Shown piece after piece: positions 1-3,772 of a stretch of 5,086 nt of DNA (the stretch's first letter is position 1; each line of letters opens with the position of its first letter). The position numbers were made by a program, and so were the translations under genes. The notes below the pieces were generated by a model. The model was not told where the DNA came from. It worked only from the letters and a program-made list of their open reading frames with translations, and searched no databases. Origin of the DNA: DATLBA01 sp035527275 (GTDB lineage: Bacteria > Planctomycetota > Phycisphaerae > FEN-1346); contig DATLBA010000070.1 of NCBI GenBank assembly GCA_035527275.1, positions 1-5,086 of the forward strand, read 5' to 3'.

Positions 1-6
1 TCCCCG

Positions 7-26
7 ATTGTTAGAGTTCTAACAAT
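7..26. repeat. Perfect 9-bp inverted repeat (possible operator)
   Basis: ATTGTTAGA at 7-15 is the exact reverse complement of TCTAACAAT at 18-26, with only two bases between. The short AT-rich spacing resembles a dimeric-repressor operator more than an RNA terminator, and no T-run follows. It lies about 40 bp upstream of a TATACT box at 64-69. The function is inferred, and the sequence to its left is not in the window. Confidence 0.4.
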
Positions 27-63
27 CTGCCGTGCCTCCAGCCTTGTCCGTCCCCGCCTTTTG

Positions 64-69
64 TATACT
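64..69 (+). promoter_or_regulatory. TATACT -10-like box, weak -35
   Basis: TATACT matches the sigma70 -10 consensus at 5 of 6 positions. The only nearby -35 candidate, TTGTCC at 44-49, is too close (14-bp spacer), so this is a weak promoter call. The same gTATACT box, preceded by CGCCTT, recurs at 2061-2067 in front of the PEP-CTERM gene. If active, it would transcribe the hairpin-rich leader ahead of the HNH gene. Confidence 0.25.
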
Positions 70-141
70 ATAGCACCTATTGACCCCGCTCCACTTAGGT
101 TAAAAAAGGGGTAAAAAGGACGAAGAACGGACCAAGTTTGA

Positions 142-184
142 GCAAAAAGCGATCAGAAACCGATCAAAACGGAGCGCTTTTTGC
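142..184. other. 10-bp stem hairpin with A5/T5 arms
   Basis: GCAAAAAGCG at 142-151 pairs perfectly with CGCTTTTTGC at 175-184 around a 23-nt loop, which itself has a small CCG/CGG pairing (160-162 with 170-172). The T5 is inside the stem rather than after it, so this is not a textbook Rho-independent terminator, though a bidirectional attenuator is possible. No gene in this stretch has a ribosome binding site. Confidence 0.35.
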
Positions 185-216
185 CTTGCCTATCTTAACA
201 TTTGAGGCCCGAATCG

Positions 217-251
217 CCGTTTCTGGCTCAGAAACGGGGTTCGACACCCCG
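217..251. other. Two overlapping, mutually exclusive hairpins
   Basis: CCGTTTCT (217-224) pairs with AGAAACGG (230-237) around loop GGCTC. CGGGGT (235-240) pairs with ACCCCG (246-251) around TCGAC. The two stems share bases 235-237, so they would compete. The rest of 27-352 holds AT-rich islands, A- and T-runs and a GTATATAC palindrome at 297-304, and no gene I can support. Confidence 0.3.
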
Positions 252-352
252 AAAAGCGCCATTTTGGGGGGTCTCAAGAAACGCCGTTTTCGTAAAGTAT
301 ATACGGCGGCGGGTGCAAGCAAACTCTGGACGCGGGGTCTTGAGTGGTGCGG

Positions 353-387
353 CGCCGCGTCGTGACGTGCCAGGGTGGCACGCGGCG
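353..387. repeat. Nested inverted repeat, CGCCGC outer stem and GTGCCA inner stem
   Basis: CGCCGC (353-358) pairs with GCGGCG (382-387), enclosing GTGCCA (367-372) paired with TGGCAC (376-381) around GGG. The 10-bp unit TGCCAGGGTG occurs at 368-377 and again at 390-399, joining this element to the next palindrome. It looks like a dispersed intergenic repeat. Confidence 0.4.
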
Positions 388-390
388 GTT

Positions 391-418
391 GCCAGGGTGA
401 GGCATGCCTCGCCCCTAC
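391..418. repeat. Degenerate copy of the GAGGCATGCCTC palindromic repeat
   Basis: Bases 399-418 are identical over 20 nt to 3418-3437, the right-hand part of the perfect 28-bp palindrome at 3410-3437. Here the left arm has decayed (391-398), leaving the 12-bp core GAGGCATGCCTC plus three GC pairs and a wobble. Two copies in 5 kb, both intergenic, indicate a dispersed repeat family. Confidence 0.65.
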
Positions 419-458
419 GGAAGGGTGCACCTTGTGTGGCGCGAGCGAAGATTCGCGC

Positions 459-487
459 TGGACGCGGGGGCGGTCTTGATGTAGAAT
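459..487 (+). promoter_or_regulatory. Sigma70-like promoter of the HNH gene
   Basis: TGGACG (459-464, 4 of 6 to TTGACA), a 17-bp spacer, then TAGAAT (482-487, 5 of 6 to TATAAT). The expected start is near 494, giving a leader of about 30 nt before the ATG at 524. A GCGCGA/TCGCGC hairpin (439-444 with 453-458) ends just before the -35 box and could influence access to it. Confidence 0.55.
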
Positions 488-509
488 CCCGTGTTCGCAC
501 GCTGGTTTT

Positions 510-514
510 GAGGT
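510..514 (+). promoter_or_regulatory. Ribosome binding site for the HNH gene
   Basis: GAGGT ends 9 nt before the ATG at 524. It supports this start, which is also the first ATG of the frame after the predicted transcription start. Confidence 0.55.
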
Positions 515-523
515 CTGCCCGAG

Positions 524-1177
524 ATGACAGCGACTGCGGCCATTGCGGTGCCGGGGCCGAGCGCGTTGGACGCAAGCGTCCTGGTCCTGAACCGCCTGTT
601 TATGGCGGTGCGGGTGGTTTGTGCGCGCGACGCCTTCCGGCTGCTGTGGAAAGAGACGGCCGAGGTCGTCAGCGTCGAAGACGAGACGTACGCCACGTAC
701 GACTTCTCGTCGTGGGCCGAGGTGTCGGAGTACCGTCGCAAGTTCCAGCCCGATTCGCACGAATGGGTGCGGACGGTGCGGTTCGAGATCGCCGTGCCGC
801 GCGTCATCCGCCTGCTGACCTACGACCGCGTGCCGAAGACGCGCGTGCGTCTGAACCGCCGCAACCTCTTCGCCCGCGATGCAAACCGGTGCCAGTACTG
901 CGGCCGCAAGTTCAAGAGTATGGAGTTGTCGATCGACCACGTCCTCCCCCGCAGCCGCGGCGGTCACACGGTGTGGACGAACGTCGTGTGCGCGTGCCTG
1001 AAGTGCAACGTCAGAAAAGGCGGCCGCACACCCAGAGAAGCCGGTATGCGCCTGGTGCATGAGCCGAAGCAGCCGCGTTTCAGCCCCGTCATCACCCTCC
1101 ACGCGGGCAGTCCGAAGTACCGCTCGTGGAAGCAGTTCCTGGATGCTGCGTACTGGCACGTGGAACTGCGGGACTGA
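524..1177 (+). CDS. HNH endonuclease (McrA-like HNH nuclease family)
   Basis: Predicted 217-residue HNH endonuclease, a metal-dependent DNA-cutting fold. The catalytic and zinc-binding part occupies residues 120-170. It has a first CxxC (C123, C126), the ββα-metal signature I-D-H (137-139) followed by LPRSRGG, an Asn at 153, a second CxxC (C158, C161), and Asn 162 followed by RKGGRTP. All expected metal and nuclease positions are present, so the enzyme looks intact. Residues 18-105 contain VLVLNRLFMAVRV and VPRVIRLLTYDRVP, a conserved N-terminal part that precedes the HNH in stand-alone members of this family and is not itself catalytic. The tail (180-217) is basic and aromatic. No methyltransferase, integrase or restriction partner is adjacent, so the target and role (repair, phage defence or mobile-element remnant) cannot be assigned. 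The start at 524 is supported by GAGGT at 9 nt and a promoter 36 nt upstream. Family assignment is strong; biological role is unknown. Confidence 0.93.
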   Translation: MTATAAIAVPGPSALDASVLVLNRLFMAVRVVCARDAFRLLWKETAEVVSVEDETYATYDFSSWAEVSEYRRKFQPDSHEWVRTVRFEIAVPRVIRLLTYDRVPKTRVRLNRRNLFARDANRCQYCGRKFKSMELSIDHVLPRSRGGHTVWTNVVCACLKCNVRKGGRTPREAGMRLVHEPKQPRFSPVITLHAGSPKYRSWKQFLDAAYWHVELRD

Positions 1178-1331
1178 GCGCCCGCCTGCGCAGGATTCCC
1201 CGCCGCCGAACCCTGTGGAGAAAGGTGTGCGTGCCGCGCAAGGGCGGCGGCTATGGCACTTCACGGTTGAGTGTGGCGGATTCCCGCGCGGTGGCTCTCC
1301 AGGGCCTGTTGCCCAATTCGGCTCGCTCCCG

Positions 1332-1471
1332 CGTGGTGGCCTTCCCAGGCCACCACGCTCCGTGCACGACCTCTCGCGGCGGCCTGGGAAGGCCGCCGCG
1401 CGGTTGGGGCAGTCTTGCCCGCCGCGCAACGGGGGCGCCGCGCTACGCGGTGGGCAAGATTGCCCACCGCG
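1332..1471. repeat. Cluster of four related 4-nt-loop hairpins
   Basis: Inside the gene-free stretch 1178-2220 there are four inverted repeats of the form CGYGGYGG...CCRCCRCG with a 4-nt loop. The stems are 1332-1342/1347-1357 (11 bp, loop TCCC), 1375-1385/1390-1400 (11 bp, loop GGGA), 1398-1403 plus 1407-1411 with 1416-1420 plus 1422-1427 (11 bp, internal bulge, loop GTCT), and 1446-1456/1461-1471 (11 bp, loop AGAT). The second and third overlap by three bases. A similar stem with loop TCAG sits at 1781-1800. A possible decayed copy precedes them near 1288-1313. Open frames through this cluster are repetitive and rich in Arg, Pro and Gly, so they are not genes. Confidence 0.7.
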
Positions 1472-1511
1472 CGGGAAGCGGCGTAGTCGTACCGACCGGC
1501 TTGGGGGGCGT

Positions 1512-1540
1512 CGAAAGGGGTTTTTCGGGCGTTTTTCGGG
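1512..1540. repeat. Two tandem GTTTTTCGGG units after a CGAAA arm
   Basis: GTTTTTCGGG occurs at 1520-1529 and 1531-1540 (11-bp period). CGAAA at 1512-1516 can pair with TTTCG at 1523-1527. Similar T-run plus CGGG motifs appear at 3664-3674 and, inverted, at 2000-2010. It could end transcripts from the HNH side, but the stem is short and the T-runs are followed by G and C, so I do not call a terminator. Confidence 0.35.
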
Positions 1541-1643
1541 GTTGTCGCGCACCGTGCGGCGCCGGCCGGCCTGTCCTGCCTCGTTCTAACCCCATCGTTG
1601 ACAAGGACTTGCGAGCGCCGGAGTTGCGGTCATCGCCGTTGCC

Positions 1644-1671
1644 TTGACCGGGCCCGTTTTGTGCGTAGGGT
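1644..1671 (+). promoter_or_regulatory. Sigma70-like promoter ahead of the structured stretch
   Basis: TTGACC (1644-1649, 5 of 6), 16-bp spacer, TAGGGT (1666-1671), which keeps the three most important -10 bases (T, A and final T). The expected start is near 1678, just before the 15-bp stem that begins at 1686. A lone TTGACA at 1598-1603 has no -10 partner. No gene starts within 500 bp, so the product would be an RNA or a long leader of the PEP-CTERM gene. Confidence 0.35.
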
Positions 1672-1677
1672 ACAGGT

Positions 1678-1870
1678 GCGGACTTGGTCGGGGCGGCCGG
1701 CCGCCGGATCGGACGTGCGCTGTGTGCAGTACCCCGCCGGCCGCCCGACCGCTTTGGCCGCAGTCGCAAGACGCAGTCAGCGGTGGGCTCAGGCCCGCCG
1801 TCAGGCCGGAGGTCGGAGTCGGACCGGCGTTGTCAGGGGCGTGACGCCGCGAAGGCTCCTGCCTCCGGCC
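1678..1870 (+). ncRNA. Candidate structured RNA (unrecognised)
   Basis: Three consecutive folds follow the promoter-like site. P1: 1686-1701 pairs with 1736-1750 (15 bp, one bulged G). P2: 1781-1788 with 1793-1800 (8 bp including one G-U, loop TCAG). P3: GGCCGGAGG (1804-1812) pairs perfectly with CCTCCGGCC (1862-1870) and encloses GGAG/CTCC (1815-1818 with 1856-1859) and CGGCGT/ACGCCG (1825-1830 with 1844-1849). The internal loop between the last two could form consecutive G-A type pairs. I do not recognise RNase P, tmRNA, SRP, 6S or a known riboswitch. High GC makes chance pairing easier, and a run of palindromic repeats is the main alternative. The strand is chosen only from the promoter. 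The 3' end is unclear; a T9 run at 2011-2019 is the next possible stop, without a convincing stem before it. Confidence 0.3.
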
Positions 1871-2039
1871 GAACTAATGTCGGCATCGGCTGGCGTTGGA
1901 CGGCTTGGCGAGGCCCGCGAACGGCGCAGTGGGGCGGAAAAAGTGGCCTGAGACTGCCAGGAGCCGCGTTTTCCCAACCCCGTTATCCGGCCGTACAACC
2001 CGAAAAACCCTTTTTTTTTGCCTATCTTTCCCTCACGAT

Positions 2040-2067
2040 TTGCCCCGACCCGCCTTGTGTGTATACT
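2040..2067 (+). promoter_or_regulatory. Sigma70-like promoter of the PEP-CTERM gene
   Basis: TTGCCC (2040-2045, 4 of 6), 16-bp spacer, TATACT (2062-2067, 5 of 6). The expected start is G2074, giving a leader of about 147 nt. A T9 run and the motif TTGCCTATCTT (2018-2028) lie just upstream, an AT-rich setting typical of UP-like elements. Confidence 0.55.
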
Positions 2068-2068
2068 A

Positions 2069-2101
2069 CCAATGGCAGGAAGAGTGCTTCTCTGCCAATG
2101 G
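2069..2101 (+). promoter_or_regulatory. Stem-loop at the predicted mRNA 5' end, or operator
   Basis: CCAATGGCAG (2069-2078) pairs with CTGCCAATGG (2092-2101) with a single A-A mismatch. The stem continues through GAAG/CTTC (2079-2082 with 2087-2090) after one bulged T, closing loop AGTG. The predicted start G2074 is the first base of the uninterrupted part GGCAG, so the transcript would begin with a terminal hairpin. As DNA it is also an inverted repeat over the start site, suitable for a repressor. Confidence 0.5.
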
Positions 2102-2206
2102 CCCGGGGGAAAGGGCAAGACTCAGCCGAGAACAGACGCTGTACCCGTTTGCGCTACGCGAGGTCCACGTGGCCGGCGGGGGCAGCTGTTCCGGACGGGT
2201 CCTTGC

Positions 2207-2212
2207 GAGAGG
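2207..2212 (+). promoter_or_regulatory. Ribosome binding site of the PEP-CTERM gene
   Basis: GAGAGG ends 8 nt before ATG 2221. This fixes the start and rejects the in-frame extension upstream to 1684, whose residues are Arg-rich, lack a signal peptide at the N-terminus, and would need translation through P1 to P3 and the 2040-2067 promoter. Confidence 0.6.
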
Positions 2213-2220
2213 CGGAAGCG

Positions 2221-3354
2221 ATGCGTGAAGTCGCATATGGTTGCAGTGTGTTGCTGGCGGCCGTCATGGTCGTCCTGGCGTCAACGGCCGCGCTCGAAGC
2301 CGGACCGCTGGACCGCTTGCCGGTTGCGGTCTCGTACAGCGGCGATCTCAGCGCCACGACCACGACGGACGTGGTTGATCCGACGGCGTCGTACCTGGGT
2401 TCGAACACGCTGGCGGTCGTGGCCGAGATGGACTCCGCGACGGTGGCCGAGGCCCTTGGCGTGAAGCCGGCGTCCCTGCCCGACTACCTTCCCATGAGGA
2501 CGACGGTGGTGGCGTACAACGCGCCTGCGGTTCCGGGCGTGTTGGCGGCGGCGCCTCAGCCTCCCGCCGAGTTGGCCTCCTTCCAATTGCCCGACGTAAA
2601 GGGCCTGGCGGACCTGGGAAGCGGCGGGCGAGACGTGCCCCTGGGCGACACGACGTACTTCTCGATGGGCCCCGGCGGATTCGGCGGCATGATGAGCGGT
2701 CGGCCGGTCGGCAGTATCGAGAACTGGAGTCACGTCACGCGGACCGCCATCAGTTACATCCGGCCGAGCGTCAACGTCCAGATGATGTTGGCGTTCGAGG
2801 TGCCGGGGGCTGCCCCGATCAACGATTTCGAGGGGCCCGGCGCGGACCCGCGCGCTTACCTGGCCATCGACCGTCAGACGAAGGTGGACTCGGCCAACAT
2901 CGGGGCCAGCACACCGCGTTTCGGCCACCGGGCGACGCCGCCCCCCCCAGACGAACCGCAGACGGCGGTTGCGGCAGGTCTTGATCTCGGGCTGCTGCCG
3001 ACGTTCCTGTCGCAGATGGGCGTCGGCATCTCGGTGGTGGCATCGCGCGGAAGCGAGACGGGCAATCTGAGGGTGGCCCTGGTCGGGACGGCGGAGTTGC
3101 CGGTCGATTGGGCACCGCGCGAGCGGCCGTATCAGCACCCGGTGGGCCTGGCCGAACAGCCGATCCTGGCAGCCTCCGCCGTGTGGGACTACCCATCCGG
3201 CAGCATCGGCAGCAGCCGCCCGCCTGGCGGGGGAGGGGGCGGCGGGGGCACCACGCCAACGCCCATCACGCCCACGCCCGTTCCGGAGCCGACCATGTTG
3301 GCGGGGCTGGCCGCTTCCGCCATTGTTCTGCTGCTCCGCCGACGCCGCGGCTGA
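2221..3354 (+). CDS. PEP-CTERM sorting-domain protein, function unknown
   Basis: 377-residue exported protein. Residues 1-27 form a signal peptide (short polar start, hydrophobic core LLAAVMVVLA, likely cleavage after A23 or A27). The C-terminus is a textbook PEP-CTERM signal: VPEP at 354-357, a hydrophobic helix at about 359-372, and RRRR at 373-376. Exosortase normally recognises and removes this tail so that the protein reaches the surface or the extracellular matrix. A flexible linker precedes it: eight glycines (336-343), then TTPTPITPTP. The mature middle (28-335) is rich in Ala, Gly, Pro, Ser and Thr and matches no domain I recognise; it has a Gly/Met patch (FSMGPGGFGGMMSG, 147-160) and only one cysteine, in the signal peptide. 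No exosortase gene is in the window, so processing must rely on one elsewhere. The gene has its own promoter and leader, and a C8 tract at 2941-2948 inside it could slip. The sorting class is confident; the activity is unknown. Confidence 0.9.
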   Translation: MREVAYGCSVLLAAVMVVLASTAALEAGPLDRLPVAVSYSGDLSATTTTDVVDPTASYLGSNTLAVVAEMDSATVAEALGVKPASLPDYLPMRTTVVAYNAPAVPGVLAAAPQPPAELASFQLPDVKGLADLGSGGRDVPLGDTTYFSMGPGGFGGMMSGRPVGSIENWSHVTRTAISYIRPSVNVQMMLAFEVPGAAPINDFEGPGADPRAYLAIDRQTKVDSANIGASTPRFGHRATPPPPDEPQTAVAAGLDLGLLPTFLSQMGVGISVVASRGSETGNLRVALVGTAELPVDWAPRERPYQHPVGLAEQPILAASAVWDYPSGSIGSSRPPGGGGGGGGTTPTPITPTPVPEPTMLAGLAASAIVLLLRRRRG

Positions 3355-3362
3355 TATTCCTC

Positions 3363-3405
3363 CCCGCTCGCTGACGCTCGCGGCTAGTCAGGCACACGAA
3401 CTAGC
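3363..3405. repeat. CCCGCTCGCT repeat with GCTAGT/ACTAGC stem, copy 1
   Basis: It starts 9 bp after the PEP-CTERM stop. Bases 3363-3388 match 4922-4947 at 24 of 26 positions. CCGCTCGC followed by GCTCGCGG forms an imperfect palindrome, and GCTAGT (3383-3388) pairs with ACTAGC (3400-3405). It may fold at the 3' end of the mRNA, but no T-run follows. Confidence 0.65.
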
Positions 3406-3409
3406 GCCC

Positions 3410-3437
3410 GTAGGGGCGAGGCATGCCTCGCCCCTAC
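3410..3437. repeat. Perfect 28-bp palindrome, GTAGGGGCGAGGCA and its complement
   Basis: The 14 bases 3410-3423 are followed directly by their exact reverse complement, 3424-3437, with no loop. A degenerate copy is at 391-418. The same type of sequence is, from memory, abundant in planctomycete and some other environmental genomes, where it is often mis-called as coding (frames reading GARHASP). It abuts the previous repeat, forming a compound repeat block after the PEP-CTERM gene. Confidence 0.8.
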
Positions 3438-3499
3438 TCCGACATGGCCCCGCCAGAAATCGTTGCCACACCCATCCGGTGCGCAAAGCGGCAAAACAC

Positions 3500-3528
3500 T
3501 TTTCCGGTCACCTGGGTCCTGCTACAAT
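3500..3528 (+). promoter_or_regulatory. Extended -10 promoter upstream of the TPR-like gene
   Basis: TGC-TACAAT (3520-3528) is an extended -10 element with a 5 of 6 hexamer. TTTTCC (3500-3505) sits at 17 bp as a weak -35. The expected start is near 3535, leaving a leader of about 238 nt before ATG 3773 that includes the nested hairpin at 3542-3581. It is the only good plus-strand promoter I see for the TPR-like gene. Confidence 0.5.
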
Positions 3529-3541
3529 AGCCATAGAAAGC

Positions 3542-3581
3542 GGGCCTCACCACACACGTCATAGACGCATGAGTGAGGCCC
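3542..3581. other. Nested hairpin between convergent promoter-like sites
   Basis: GGGCCTCAC (3542-3550) pairs perfectly with GTGAGGCCC (3573-3581). Inside, CGTC (3557-3560) pairs with GACG (3564-3567) around ATA. Read on the minus strand, the stem is followed by GCTTTCTAT, a weak U-tract as in a Rho-independent terminator. Read on the plus strand it is a 5' leader structure. Confidence 0.5.
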
Positions 3582-3621
3582 TTGCGCTGGGATGGGCCTT
3601 TGAGCGAAACAAGACCGCCCA

Positions 3622-3649
3622 ATAATGATTCGGATTCCGGGTTTGTCAA
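3622..3649 (-). promoter_or_regulatory. Minus-strand promoter-like site with perfect TTGACA
   Basis: On the minus strand, TTGACA (3649-3644), 16-bp spacer, CATTAT (3627-3622, 4 of 6). The expected start is near 3615, reading left towards the nested hairpin. No minus-strand gene lies downstream, so the product would be a short antisense or small RNA of roughly 75-80 nt ending near 3535. A plus-strand T7 run (3664-3670) lies just upstream as an A-tract on this strand. Confidence 0.35.
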
Positions 3650-3756
3650 GTGCAAACTATCGCTTTTTTTCGGGCAACTTCGAACCCCGGACAAGCCGAT
3701 TCCTAAAGCGAACACCGTAAGACGGGCATGCCGGCCGCCGACGCCGGCCTTCGAGC

Positions 3757-3765
3757 AGGAAGGAG
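3757..3765 (+). promoter_or_regulatory. Strong ribosome binding site of the TPR-like gene
   Basis: AGGAAGGAG ends 7 nt before ATG 3773, the strongest Shine-Dalgarno match in the window. It favours 3773 over the in-frame ATG at 3728, which has no such site and would add 15 residues (MPAADAGLRAGRRGT) ahead of the membrane segments. Confidence 0.75.
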
Positions 3766-3772
3766 AGGCACC

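Noticed and set aside
138..365. 75-codon plus-strand frame starting with TTG
   Set aside because: There is no ribosome binding site, the start is a non-ATG codon inside AT-rich leader next to a hairpin arm, and the end runs into palindromic repeat sequence.
376..392. Sigma54 promoter (TGGCAC followed by TTGC)
   Set aside because: TTGC starts 13 bases after the T of TGGCAC rather than the required 11, and the same bases belong to the repeat hairpin at 353-387. A similar TGGCAC-TTG at 1254 has the same wrong spacing.
1332..1471. CRISPR array
   Set aside because: The units are self-complementary hairpins with divergent sequence, irregular spacing and no unique uniform spacers.
164..1552. Long minus-strand open frame of 462 codons opposite the HNH gene
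   Set aside because: Its residues are mostly Arg, His, Pro and Gly with no recognisable domain. It is the shadow of the HNH gene plus repeat sequence in high-GC DNA.
1598..1951. 117-codon plus-strand frame and overlapping frames in the 1178-2220 gap
   Set aside because: They are Arg-, Gly- and Pro-rich with no domain, no ribosome binding site, and they follow the hairpin repeats in several frames at once.
2003..2019. Rho-independent terminator at A5-CCC-T9
   Set aside because: The only stem is A-T pairs folding into the T-run itself with a 3-nt loop, and there is no GC-rich stem before the T-run. It is more likely an AT-rich element upstream of the 2040-2067 promoter.
1684..2220. In-frame N-terminal extension of the PEP-CTERM protein by 179 codons
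   Set aside because: It is Arg-rich, would bury the signal peptide in the interior, crosses a promoter and several hairpins, and the ATG at 2221 has GAGAGG at 8 nt.
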